DNA from: Pseudomonadota bacterium
Lineage (GTDB): Bacteria > Pseudomonadota > Gammaproteobacteria > Steroidobacterales > Steroidobacteraceae
DNA length: 64,000 nucleotides
Assembly (NCBI GenBank): GCA_016713725.1
Contig: JADJOO010000019.1
Location: 19,979 to 83,978 of the forward strand
Direction of reading: 5' to 3'
Below, piece after piece: positions 1 through 8,154 of the stretch (its first letter is position 1; every line of letters begins with the position of its first letter). The notes beneath the pieces are model-generated. The model saw only the letters and a list, made by a program, of their open reading frames with translations. It made no database searches and was not told the origin of the DNA. A program made the translations under genes and the position numbers.

Positions 1-141
1 CGTCTGCTTTTCCTTCACGGACATCTCGATCGGTCCCAGGTTGATATCGTGAGTCTGCTTCGTGTAACTGAAGCTCCCGTAGGCGAGCCCGAGGGCACCG
101 GCCACGATCAGCGCGATGGCGGCAATCTTGACTGCATTCAT
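1..141 (-). CDS. small single-pass membrane protein, 3' end outside window
   Basis: The 47 visible codons begin at an ATG (139-141) preceded by an AAGGGAG Shine-Dalgarno sequence, and the frame runs open off the window edge. The N-terminus is one hydrophobic helix (roughly residues 4-22), followed by a short polar segment with SYTKQTHDINLGPIEM. This resembles small 'inner membrane helix plus short soluble tail' proteins found in many bacteria, whose function is unknown. It lies downstream of rne on the same strand but is separated from it by about 370 bp with hairpins, so it is probably its own transcription unit. No function is assigned. Confidence 0.6.
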   Translation of the reverse strand, partial: MNAVKIAAIALIVAGALGLAYGSFSYTKQTHDINLGPIEMSVKEKQT

Positions 142-225
142 GTTGGCTCCCTTCACGTCAGTTGCGAGGCGATTCCCGTACCGATCGTATCCGGTCGCCC
201 ATGATTAAAGCCAGATCAAAGAAAG

Positions 226-254
226 GGCCCGGCAACGGGTGGCGTCACCGGGCC
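226..254 (-). terminator. candidate terminator downstream of rne
   Basis: GGCCCGG (226-232) and CCGGGCC (248-254) form a 7-bp GC stem. Read leftward, the stem is followed by TTTCTTT, so it may end rne transcription. A second perfect 9-bp hairpin (462-484) lies closer to the rne stop but lacks a U-tract. I see no gene between 142 and 510; the rest looks like non-coding spacer. Confidence 0.4.
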
Positions 255-510
255 ACTTTATGAGCACCCGACCTGGGATGAAGGTGTCGAGTACTCAGGT
301 GCAGGATCGTCGAATGGATGGATGAGGTCTGTGCGGTACCCAACACAGGTCTCTGCCATTGCCGATGTTCCCTGCCTGGAGTTGCCCTCAGGACTGGCCG
401 TAGCGCGCCTGAGCTTCCTGTTTGAGTGCATTCATGCGCAGTTCTCGATGCGCCCTGAGAACCCGCTGCTTGCCGAGCAGCGGGGCCTTTGTCTCACCGG
501 TACGCGTCGT

Positions 511-3339
511 CTACGGCTCGTTGCGCGGCGTCGTTGCGTCCGTCGGCGGAGTCGGCGTCCACTCGCGTGGCTCGGAAGCCGTTGCGACCGGAGCCGGCTC
601 ACGCACCACGACCGGCGCGGGTGCCGCGTCGCTTGGCGGAGCCGGTGGAGCCGGCGGCGTTGCAGGACGTTCGAAGTCGAACGAGCGCGGCTCGGGCGCA
701 CGCGATGTTTCATGGCTCGGTGCGGGCGCGGGAGCTGCGATTTCGCGCGGTGCTTCCGCAGCTCGGATCGCCGCGAATTCACGCGGCGGTTCCGGCCAGC
801 CTGGTTCATCGAACTCGCGTGGGGTGTCGAACGACTGCGGTACCGGCGCGCGACCAGTGCTGTCACTGCCACCCGCATCGTCAGCACCTTCGCCACCCGG
901 GCTGTCGTCGAGGCTGCCTGCGCCGGCCGCACCCGCGGCGGCGCCGGCACCGTAGCCTTCGGCAGGGCCATCACCACGACCACGACGACGACGGCCACCG
1001 CGACGCGACCTGCGCCCGGTGCGCTCGCTGCGATCTCCCTCAGGACGTTGTTGCTGGCCGTCTCCAATCGGTTGCGGGACTGACGCGTCGGCTGTGTTCA
1101 TGTCGTTCGCAACGGCTGCGACGACCGAAGTTGCGGCGGCTGCCTGCTGACGCGCTTCCTGCGGCTCGCGGTACTCACGGGGCGGCCGCGGTTCGCGGGG
1201 CTCGCGTGGAGGACGCACTTGCTGCGGCTGGCGCGGGCCCTGTTGGCCGCCCTCACGACGTCCGCCACGCGGGTTCTCGTCACGACGCGGCTGCTGCTGG
1301 GATTGCGCGCGGTTCGGCTCGTCGCGCCGCGGTTCGTTGCCGCGGGCCGACTGGCCCGGGCCCGGTGCACCTTCGGGACGGTTTTCGCGGCGTGGTTCGT
1401 CACGCGAGCCACGTTCACCGCGGCCCTCGCTGCGACCGCGTCCATCACGACTGTCGCGACGACCATCGCGGCCACGGCCGCGTTCGCTGCGATCGCGGTC
1501 ATGGCGCGGACGATCACGATCGCCGTCCTTGCCGCTTCGACTGACGTTCGAGGGCGCCGCCGTCTGCGGTTCGGGTGCACGCTTGTCGCCGGCGAACCAG
1601 CGCCACAACCGCACGAGCACGTTGTCGCGCGGACCGTAGGCCGGTGCGGCAACGGCTACCGGTGCCGCTGCGATCGCGATCGGGGCCGCCACGACTTCGG
1701 GGGCCGCAGGCGGGGCAGTGGTGCTCGGGATGATCGTCGTCACCGCGGGCTGCTGCGGCGTCGGGGCCGTTTCTTCCTCGGCGGACGCGATCGCGTCCAG
1801 ATCGATCTTCGGTTCGATCGCCATTTGATGGCTGATGACGGAGTTCTCGGGCAGGTCCATCTCGTCATCGCGCACGCGTCGCAACTCGTAGGAGGGCGTC
1901 TCGAGGTACTTGTTCGGCACCAGTACGATATCGACGTGACTGCGGGCTTCGATGTCGTGCAGCCAGTCGCGCTTCTCGTTCATGAGGTAGGTCGCGACGT
2001 CGACCGGCAACTGCGCTATGACCTTCGCGGTGCGGTCCTTGCGGGCCTCCTCGCCGATCAGTCGCAGGACCGCGAGCGCCAGCGATTCGACGCTGCGGAT
2101 CACGCCCATGCCGGTGCAACGCGGGCAGACGATGTTGGTCGATTCGCTGATCGACGGACGCAGGCGCTGCCGCGAGAGCTCGAGCAGGCCGAAGCGGGAA
2201 ATCTTGCCCAGCTGGATGCGGGCACGGTCCTGCTTGACCGCGTCGCGCAGCCGATCCTCGACCGCGCGCTGGTTCTTGGTCGACTCCATGTCGATGAAGT
2301 CGATGACGATCAGGCCGCCGACGTCACGCAACCGCATCTGGCGCGCAATTTCGTCCGCGGCCTCGAGGTTGGTGTTGCAGGCGGTCGTCTCGATGTCGGT
2401 GCCGCGGGTACTGCGCGCCGAGTTGATGTCGATCGAGACCAGGGCTTCGGTGTGGTCGATCACGATGCTGCCACCCGCGGGCAGCGTCACCTTGTGGGAA
2501 TACGCCGACTCGATCTGGCTCTCGATCTGGTACCGCGTGAACAGCGGCACGTGGTCGTCGTACAGCTTGAGCTTGCGCAGGTTGTTCGGCATGAAGCGCT
2601 GCATGTATTCGCGCGCTTCCTCGTATACCTCCGGCTTGTCGATCAGGATTTCGCCGATGTCGTCGCTGAGGTAGTCACGGAGCGCGCGCAGGATTGCCGT
2701 GCTCTCGCGGTAGATCAGGAACGGCGAGGGACGGCTATCGGACGCCTGCTGAATCGCGTTCCAGATGTCGACGAGGTTGTTGAGGTCCCACTGCAGCTCT
2801 TCGGGGCTGCGGCCCACGCCGGCCGTGCGCACGATGGCGCCCATGCCATCGGGAATCTGCAGCGCGTCCATCGCTTCGCGCAGGGCATCGCGGTCGTCGC
2901 CTTCGACGCGGCGCGACACGCCGCCGGCACGGGGGTTGTTCGGCATCAGGACCAGGAACCGGCCCGCCAGGCTGATGAAGGTGGTTAGTGCGGCGCCCTT
3001 GTTGCCGCGTTCTTCCTTCTCGACCTGGACGATGATTTCCTGGCCTTCCTCGATCAGGTCACGGATGCCGCGGTTGCCGCCGTCCTGGCCTGGCTGCTTG
3101 TCCTTGAAGAACGCCTTGGAAACTTCCTTCAGCGGGAGAAAGCCGTGGCGGTCGGCGCCGTAGTCGATGAACGCGGCCTCGAGGCTCGGTTCGACCCGGG
3201 TGATTCGACCCTTGTAGACGTTGGCTTTCTTGGTTTCGCGCGACGGGATTTCGATGTCGAGGTCGTAGATCCGCTGGCCGTCAACCAGCGCTACGCGCAA
3301 CTCCTCTTCCTGAGTCGCGTTGACGAGCATTCTTTTCAT
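511..3339 (-). CDS. rne: ribonuclease E
   Basis: Endoribonuclease for mRNA decay and rRNA/tRNA maturation, and scaffold of the degradosome at the inner membrane. The 942-aa protein starts MKRMLVNATQ; its ATG follows a GAGAGGG ribosome site. An S1 domain lies at about residues 39-125. The catalytic aspartates are recognisable as D304 (VSIDINSAR) and D347 (GLIVIDFIDM), and the CPRC zinc-link is at C405/C408. After about residue 520 the protein becomes low-complexity, rich in Arg, Pro, Glu and Gly, as in the unstructured degradosome-assembly half of the family. Domain order and length fit RNase E rather than RNase G, which lacks this tail. It is divergent from rluC, the usual gammaproteobacterial arrangement. 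The repetitive tail makes exact sequence there less certain. Confidence 0.96.
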   Translation of the reverse strand: MKRMLVNATQEEELRVALVDGQRIYDLDIEIPSRETKKANVYKGRITRVEPSLEAAFIDYGADRHGFLPLKEVSKAFFKDKQPGQDGGNRGIRDLIEEGQEIIVQVEKEERGNKGAALTTFISLAGRFLVLMPNNPRAGGVSRRVEGDDRDALREAMDALQIPDGMGAIVRTAGVGRSPEELQWDLNNLVDIWNAIQQASDSRPSPFLIYRESTAILRALRDYLSDDIGEILIDKPEVYEEAREYMQRFMPNNLRKLKLYDDHVPLFTRYQIESQIESAYSHKVTLPAGGSIVIDHTEALVSIDINSARSTRGTDIETTACNTNLEAADEIARQMRLRDVGGLIVIDFIDMESTKNQRAVEDRLRDAVKQDRARIQLGKISRFGLLELSRQRLRPSISESTNIVCPRCTGMGVIRSVESLALAVLRLIGEEARKDRTAKVIAQLPVDVATYLMNEKRDWLHDIEARSHVDIVLVPNKYLETPSYELRRVRDDEMDLPENSVISHQMAIEPKIDLDAIASAEEETAPTPQQPAVTTIIPSTTAPPAAPEVVAAPIAIAAAPVAVAAPAYGPRDNVLVRLWRWFAGDKRAPEPQTAAPSNVSRSGKDGDRDRPRHDRDRSERGRGRDGRRDSRDGRGRSEGRGERGSRDEPRRENRPEGAPGPGQSARGNEPRRDEPNRAQSQQQPRRDENPRGGRREGGQQGPRQPQQVRPPREPREPRPPREYREPQEARQQAAAATSVVAAVANDMNTADASVPQPIGDGQQQRPEGDRSERTGRRSRRGGRRRRGRGDGPAEGYGAGAAAGAAGAGSLDDSPGGEGADDAGGSDSTGRAPVPQSFDTPREFDEPGWPEPPREFAAIRAAEAPREIAAPAPAPSHETSRAPEPRSFDFERPATPPAPPAPPSDAAPAPVVVREPAPVATASEPREWTPTPPTDATTPRNEP

Positions 3340-3737
3340 CGGCCCTCTCGTTATTGGAGGTTGGGGCCGCGTACGGTTCGGACGGGTAATGGTGCCGTGG
3401 CGTGGGAAAAAGGTCTGGCAGCGACTGCGCGAGCGCTCATTTGCTGTTCTTCTGCACCGGCGCAGTGCGCACGATGCGTGACCGAATCCTGGTGCTGTCG
3501 GGCATCGTACCCGCCGAGGTCGCTGCCGGCCCGCTGCCCGCCGGGGCTGCGGCACCTGCGCGTGTCCGCGGCAGATCGATGTGTCTGAAACTTCAGAACC
3601 AACTAAGATTGCGGGCGCCCCGCACAACCCGTAGGGCGTGCAACCGCGCGTCGCTCATTCGGCGCTGCCTGATGTTGCTTGGACGCACCAGCGCATTGCC
3701 TAGCGCCGGAATGTAACAAGCGAAGGCCCGAAAATCA
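3340..3737. other. rne-rluC divergent intergenic region
   Basis: About 400 bp separate the divergent rne and rluC starts. No conserved coding frame is visible. In enterobacteria rne has a long autoregulated 5' leader cut by RNase E itself, and the roughly 100-200 nt next to the rne start could serve this role here; I cannot identify the hp2-type stem-loop by eye. Promoters for both genes should lie here, but I found no clear -35/-10 pair. Confidence 0.4.
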
Positions 3738-4972
3738 ATGGCTTACGAAATAGACCCGGCAACCGACGAGAACAGTGCCGAGCCGGCACCCGGCCGCGGT
3801 GTTACCCACGTCACTGTGACCGAAGACGACGCCGGCACGCGGCTCGACAACTTTCTCGTCCGGCAACTGCAGGACGTCCCGCGCACGCACGTGTTCCGCC
3901 TGTTGCGCAAGGGTGAGGTACGTGTCAACAAGAAACGCGCCAAGCCCGACCAGCGCGTGGCTGTGGGCGACATCGTCCGCATTCCACCGGTGCGCAAGGC
4001 GGAAGACGTGCCGCCGCCAGCCACGCCCCGGACCGCCAGCGAGTCGCTGCAGAAGCTGGTCCTCGACTCGATCACCTACGAGGACAGTGACCTCATCGTC
4101 TGCAACAAGCCGCCGGGCCTTGCGGTTCACGGCGGCAGTGCGACCGATTTCGGCCTGATCGAAGCGCTTCGCAGCGCCCGCCCCGGGCAGCCGGACCTCG
4201 AACTCGTGCACCGGCTCGACCGCGACACCAGCGGCTGCCTGCTGGTGGCGAAACGGCGCGCCGCGCTGCGCGACCTGCACCTGCAGCTGCGCGAAGGCCA
4301 GACTGAAAAGCATTACCTGGCACTGGTTTGCGGCAAGTGGAACCTGGGGACCAAGCGCATCGAACTGGCGCTCGACACGGACGAGCGCCGCAGCGGCGAG
4401 CGGCACGTGGCTGTGCGCGCGCACGGCAAGAAGTCCGTCAGCACGTTCAAGCCCGTGCAATTCTTCGGTAACCTCGCGACGCTGCTGGAAGTCGAGATCG
4501 ACACCGGCAAGACCCACCAGATTCGCGTGCACGCGGCACACGCCGGTCATCCCGTGGCGGTGACGACAAATACGGCAACCGGATCTTCAACGAGATTTTC
4601 AAGGACTATGGCCTGAAGCGCATGTTCCTGCATTCGTCGTCGCTCGGCTTCACACGGCCCGGCACCCGCGAGCCCATGCTGGCAAGCGCGCCGCTGCCGC
4701 CCGAACTCAGCGCGGTGCTGGATACGCTCACGCGTGGCAAAGCTCGGGCACCTCAGGACGAGCGCGGCAAGACACTGAAGCCGGAAGGTGCGCGTGGACC
4801 GGTCGCCGCACCGCGCGTGCAGCGACCGGCACTGGTGCCGCCGACCGGCAGACCGAGGATGGGCAACCCGAGGATGGGCAACCCCCGGACCGACAAGCGG
4901 GGCCCGGCTAAGGGACCTGGACCCGTGCGCGGCGAAGGGCGCCGCAAAGCCAGGACAACGGGAGGCCGGTAA
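3738..4972 (+). CDS. rluC: 23S rRNA pseudouridine synthase RluC (reading frame interrupted)
   Basis: Converts uridines 955, 2504 and 2580 (E. coli numbering) of 23S rRNA to pseudouridine. Residues about 33-83 form an S4 RNA-binding domain; the catalytic motif HRLDRDTSG puts the active aspartate at residue 161; KTHQIRVHAAHAGHPVA is the conserved substrate-site segment. Just after it, at about 4557-4561, the frame breaks: GCGGTGACGAC should be GCGGGTGACGAC to continue as GDDKYGNRIFNE and then MFLHSSSLGF. Restoring one G gives about 411 aa. The last 90 or so residues are a basic, Pro/Gly/Arg-rich extension beyond the normal family end; it includes a 15-bp tandem repeat. The 3' end overlaps the convergent maf-like gene by 65 bp. 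The one-base loss in a G-run is probably a sequence error. Confidence 0.9.
4855..4884 (+). repeat. 15-bp tandem repeat (x2) in the rluC tail
   Basis: Two identical direct copies of GAGGATGGGCAACCC lie in frame in the basic C-terminal extension of RluC, coding PRMGNPRMGN. The core TGGGCA-ACCC recurs, on the opposite strand and with one extra base, in the tandem repeat inside imuA (11029-11069). Confidence 0.85.
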
Positions 4973-5492
4973 GGCCCGTCGGATCGATCGATTCGATCCG
5001 GTCGAAGAGGGCGATTCCCAGGGATTCAGCTTTGAAGCCGCCGGCGCAGTCCAGCGGCTGGTCGCGCTCGATGTAGCGGTCGATTTCGGCGTCCGACAGG
5101 TCCCGGAACTGCACGACCGTACGGTCGACGTGCGATTCGGTGCGGCCGGCCGAGCCATCGATGACGTGGACCGCGGTGAGGAAGACGACTTCCTGGCCGG
5201 ACGATGCCCGCAGCTGTTCGCGGCAACGCGCGACGGTGCCGGGTTTGCCGAGTACGTCCGTGCCACGCAGGGCCACCTGGTCGGAGCCGATGACGATCGC
5301 CTGGGGATGGCTGGCGGCGACTACCTCGGCCTTGATCCGTGCGAGTCGGGTAGCCATTGCGGCGGCCGGTTCGCCGGGCAGGCGGGTTTCATCGGTCCCG
5401 GGGGCGACGCACTCGAACGGCAGCCCGAGCCGCTGCAACAGGTCGCGGCGGTAACGGGACGTCGAGGCGAGAATCAGGCCCTTGGAAAACAA
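4908..5492 (-). CDS. Maf/YceF-family nucleotide pyrophosphatase
   Basis: Maf proteins hydrolyse non-canonical nucleotides; the YceF branch acts on 7-methyl-GTP and the YhdE branch on dTTP/UTP. The 194-aa protein opens with LILASTSRYRRDLLQRLGL, the typical Maf start, followed by the conserved ARIKAE and GSDQVA segments. Placement beside rluC and the yceD-rpmF-plsX operon matches yceF in enterobacteria, so m7GTP pyrophosphatase is the likely activity, by context. The start is a TTG (5490-5492) with no clear ribosome site. The -10 region of the divergent yceD promoter also reads TATAAT on this strand (5538-5543). The 3' end overlaps the rluC tail by 65 bp, tail to tail. Confidence 0.9.
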   Translation of the reverse strand: MFSKGLILASTSRYRRDLLQRLGLPFECVAPGTDETRLPGEPAAAMATRLARIKAEVVAASHPQAIVIGSDQVALRGTDVLGKPGTVARCREQLRASSGQEVVFLTAVHVIDGSAGRTESHVDRTVVQFRDLSDAEIDRYIERDQPLDCAGGFKAESLGIALFDRIESIDPTGLTGLPLSWLCGALRRARVQVP

Positions 5493-5513
5493 AGATTTAG
5501 GCTCGTTTTTTCT

Positions 5514-5542
5514 TTGACAGGGCCGGGGTGCGTCACTATTAT
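5514..5542 (+). promoter_or_regulatory. near-consensus sigma-70 promoter of yceD-rpmF-plsX
   Basis: TTGACA (5514-5519), a 17-bp spacer and TATTAT (5537-5542). Transcription should start at about 5549, only two or three bases before the yceD ATG at 5552, so the mRNA would be nearly leaderless. The same AT block reads TATAAT on the other strand (5538-5543), so it may also serve maf. Confidence 0.8.
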
Positions 5543-5551
5543 ACGCGCCCC

Positions 5552-6124
5552 ATGTCGCCCGGCCCTGCCGATCAGGTCAACGCCAAAGAACTGTCGGCCC
5601 GAGCCGCCGTCATCAAACGGCATCTCGATCTGTCACAGCTCGAACGCGTCGTGCAGGCGGGCGGACTTTCCGGCACTCGCATCGATGCGCGATTGCAGTT
5701 CGGCGCCTGCGAAGGCCGCACGACAGTCGACGTTCGCGTCGAGGGTACGGCAGTGCTGGAATGCCGGCGTTGTCTGCAGCCTTGCGCGATCGTGGTGGAC
5801 GAATCGGCGCTGGTCGCCATCGTCCGCGCAGAGACCGACGACGTGCCGGGCGGCTTCGAGCCGTTCGTGGGAATGCCGGAGCAACTGTCGCTTGCGGCGC
5901 TGGTCGAAGAGCAGGTGCTGCTCGCGTTGCCGCTCGTGCCCGCGCACGAAGTTGGCTCCGGGGAATGCCTGTCGTCGGAGGCGGAAGTGGTGCCGTTGGC
6001 CCCCGCTTCCCTGGTCGAGCCCGTTGCGCAAGTGGCAGCGGTGGAAAAGAAACAGACGCCCTTTGCGAATCTGCGGGAGCTGCTCGAAAAAGACAACGAG
6101 CGCGGACCCGCTTCAGGAGAGTAG
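5552..6124 (+). CDS. yceD: YceD / DUF177 family 23S rRNA accumulation protein
   Basis: YceD (DUF177) is required for normal 23S rRNA accumulation in plants and bacteria and is almost always encoded directly upstream of rpmF. The 190-aa protein has the family's paired cysteines (ECRRCLQPC, about residues 70-76) and an acidic middle. A second Cys pair is not seen: only one further Cys (GSGECLSSE) is present. The ATG at 5552 is chosen because an upstream in-frame GTG at 5528 would lie before the -10 box of the promoter. With this start the mRNA has practically no leader. It is followed after 3 bp by rpmF. Confidence 0.88.
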   Translation: MSPGPADQVNAKELSARAAVIKRHLDLSQLERVVQAGGLSGTRIDARLQFGACEGRTTVDVRVEGTAVLECRRCLQPCAIVVDESALVAIVRAETDDVPGGFEPFVGMPEQLSLAALVEEQVLLALPLVPAHEVGSGECLSSEAEVVPLAPASLVEPVAQVAAVEKKQTPFANLRELLEKDNERGPASGE

Positions 6125-6127
6125 ATC

Positions 6128-6322
6128 ATGGCAGTCCAGAAAAGCCGCAAGACCCCGTCCAAGCGCGGCATGCACCGTTCGCACGACCACCTGAGCAGCC
6201 CTGCGCTGTCGGTTGACCGTACCAGCGGCGAAACCCATCTTCGTCACCGCATCACCGCTGACGGTTTCTACCGCGGCAAGAAGGTGATCGAGAAGCCGGC
6301 CGCCGACGAAGGCCAGGAGTAA
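6128..6322 (+). CDS. rpmF: 50S ribosomal protein L32
   Basis: Small basic protein of the large ribosomal subunit. The 64-aa sequence starts MAVQKSRKTPSKRGMHRSHD, the family signature, and ends in an acidic tail (PAADEGQE). It is the cysteine-free form, as expected for a proteobacterial L32. The ribosome site is the AGGAGAG at the yceD stop. It lies 3 bp after yceD and 22 bp before plsX, in one operon linking ribosome and membrane-lipid synthesis. Confidence 0.97.
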   Translation: MAVQKSRKTPSKRGMHRSHDHLSSPALSVDRTSGETHLRHRITADGFYRGKKVIEKPAADEGQE

Positions 6323-6344
6323 TCCTGTTCCGACGGGCCCGCGC

Positions 6345-7370
6345 ATGACCGCCGGCCTGACCGTAGCCGTCGACGCGATGAGCGGCGACCACGGCGCTGA
6401 AGTCGCCGTACCCGCGGCACTTGAGGTCCTCGCATCCACGCCCGACCTCCGACTGATCATCGTCGGTCGCGGTGACGTCGTGCTGCCGTTGCTGGGCGCC
6501 GCCCTCGACAACGACCGCTGTCGATTCGTCGAAGCGACCGAAGTCGTCGCCATGGACGAGCGTCCGCAGGACGCGCTCCGTCGCAAAAAGAACTCGTCGA
6601 TGCGCATTGCGATCAACCTCGTCGAGCAGGGCGAGGCGTCGGCGTGCGTGTCTGCCGGCAACACCGGCGCACTGCTCGCTACCGCGCGTTTCGTTCTCGG
6701 CATGGTGCCGGGCATCGACCGTCCCGCCATCGTCTCGGCCGTGCCCTCGACGGGTGGGTACACCGTCATGCTCGACCTGGGCGCCAACCCCGACTGCAAC
6801 GACGATCATCTCGTGCAGTTCGCGGTGATGGGCTCCGTGATCGCATCCGACCTGCACGGCATCGAGCATCCCCGCGTCGGCCTGCTCAACGTCGGCGAGG
6901 AAGACATCAAGGGCACGGAGGAGATCAAGGCCGCGCACAAGCGCCTGACCGGCTCGGCCCTCAACTACTGCGGCTTCGTCGAAGGCGACAAGATCTTCTC
7001 GGGCGACATCGACGTCGTGGTCACCGACGGCTTCACCGGCAACGTGTCGCTGAAGGCGATGGAAGGCCTCGCACGCTTCATCAGTGGCGCGATGAAGGAA
7101 GAGTTCACGCGCAGCGCGATGCGCAAGATCGGCGCACTTGCGGCTGCACCGACGCTCAAGGCACTGAAGGCGCGACTCGATCCGCGCGCCTACAACGGAG
7201 CGAGCATGGTCGGATTGAAGGGCGTGGTCATCAAGAGCCACGGCGGTGCCGATCGCATGTCGTTTGCCAATGCCGTGCGCGTTGCGGTCACGGAAGCGCG
7301 CAACGACGTGCCGGACCAGATCGTGGACCTGCTGGCGAGAGTGACGGCGACGGGAGCGAGTAGTGATTAG
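6345..7370 (+). CDS. plsX: phosphate acyltransferase PlsX
   Basis: Makes acyl-phosphate from acyl-ACP for phospholipid synthesis at the inner membrane (PlsX/PlsY route). The 341-aa protein has VAVDAMSGDHGAEVAVPAA at the N-terminus, SAGNTGALLA and GFTGNVSLKAMEG, all typical of the family. In many proteobacteria plsX is followed by fabH-fabD-fabG-acpP; here the operon ends instead in an inverted-repeat element. The last codons and the stop (GASSD, TAG) already lie at the edge of or within that element, so the extreme C-terminus may have been reshaped by its arrival. Confidence 0.95.
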   Translation: MTAGLTVAVDAMSGDHGAEVAVPAALEVLASTPDLRLIIVGRGDVVLPLLGAALDNDRCRFVEATEVVAMDERPQDALRRKKNSSMRIAINLVEQGEASACVSAGNTGALLATARFVLGMVPGIDRPAIVSAVPSTGGYTVMLDLGANPDCNDDHLVQFAVMGSVIASDLHGIEHPRVGLLNVGEEDIKGTEEIKAAHKRLTGSALNYCGFVEGDKIFSGDIDVVVTDGFTGNVSLKAMEGLARFISGAMKEEFTRSAMRKIGALAAAPTLKALKARLDPRAYNGASMVGLKGVVIKSHGGADRMSFANAVRVAVTEARNDVPDQIVDLLARVTATGASSD

Positions 7371-7515
7371 TGATTAGTGAGTAGTGATTAGTGAGTAGTG
7401 AGTAGTGATTGGAGATTAAAGCGCGGCGCGCTTTTTCCGACTAATCACTAATCACTAATCACTACTCACTAATCACTACTCACTAATCACTAATCACTAC
7501 CCGCTACTCACTACT
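7361..7515. repeat. palindromic element with 7-bp repeat arms (TAGTGAT type)
   Basis: The left arm is a run of 7-bp units (TAGTGAT, TAGTGAG) over 7361-7417. The right arm (7441-7515) is the complementary run (ATCACTA, CTCACTA). Between them sits AAAGCGC-GGC-GCGCTTT plus more T (7418-7436), a good intrinsic terminator. It separates the convergent plsX and YkvA genes and supplies both stop codons. It has the same plan as the elements at 13533 and 56157. Confidence 0.85.
7418..7436 (+). terminator. hairpin terminator inside the repeat element
   Basis: AAAGCGC and GCGCTTT pair around GGC and are followed by two more T. Inverted, it is preceded by AAAAAG, so it could work in both directions for plsX and the YkvA gene. 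Confidence 0.65.
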
Positions 7516-8035
7516 CGGCCTTGCGCCGGCGCCGCATGCGCGCCATCAGCTGTACCCGCCGTCTGGCGATCTTTTCCGCGACGCCGGGCGCTGCCTTTCG
7601 CAGCACCGAGCTTTTCGTCAGCAATTCACGGTAGGCGCGGAAATCTTCGTACGCCTCGAGCTCGTGCCGAAGTTCCCGGAACACGAGTTCGATCATTACG
7701 GCGTCGTCGAGCATGCCGATGCCGGGGATGTTGTCGGGAATCAGGTCTTCCGGGTCGCACAGGTAGGCAAGCCCCGACAGCACCGGATTGCGTTCGTCGT
7801 CCGCCAGCGGCCAGTCGTCGTCGGTGACCATCGCGATCAGGGTGTCGAGCTGCTCGAGCCGCTCGGTCACGAAGTCGGGCAGATCCGTGCCTTTCATGGT
7901 TTTCACCATGTCCGCCGCCGCGCCGAGGATTTCCTCGTCGTCGGCAATCTGGACCGAATCGCGCGCCTTCTTCAATTCCCTGCGAAAATGGCGCAAATCA
8001 CGGTCCGAGAGCTCGATCGTCAGCTTGTATGGCAT
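7511..8035 (-). CDS. YkvA / DUF1232 family protein
   Basis: The 174-aa protein has the DUF1232 core: LAYLCDPEDLIPDNIPGIG followed by LDDAVMI (about residues 88-115), the Asp/Pro-rich hydrophobic segment that defines the YkvA family. Function is unknown; members are thought to be membrane-associated. A basic C-terminus (RRRVQLMARMRRRRKAE) ends inside the 7-bp repeat element. I chose the ATG at 8033-8035 because it follows GAGGGAC at good spacing; longer in-frame starts reach 8117 or 8257, but the added residues look non-coding and would overlap the divergent transpeptidase promoter or coding sequence. Confidence 0.8.
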   Translation of the reverse strand: MPYKLTIELSDRDLRHFRRELKKARDSVQIADDEEILGAAADMVKTMKGTDLPDFVTERLEQLDTLIAMVTDDDWPLADDERNPVLSGLAYLCDPEDLIPDNIPGIGMLDDAVMIELVFRELRHELEAYEDFRAYRELLTKSSVLRKAAPGVAEKIARRRVQLMARMRRRRKAE

Positions 8036-8154
8036 GGGTGTCCCTCGCGGCCGCAAGGCTACGGGCGGTGCCGTGTCCGGGTCAATGCGCGCGAGCAGCG
8101 TGTGGATCGTCGCCATGTAGCTAGAATAGATGCGGGCAATGAGAGGAAGGTTGC

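Noticed and set aside
1219..2988. A 589-codon rightward open frame opposite rne
   Set aside because: Pure antisense shadow of RNase E in GC-rich DNA; composition is His/Arg/Asp-rich without domain motifs.
7361..7515. CRISPR-like array, from the many short repeats
   Set aside because: Units are 7 bp with no unique spacers, arranged as two inverted arms; no cas genes are present.
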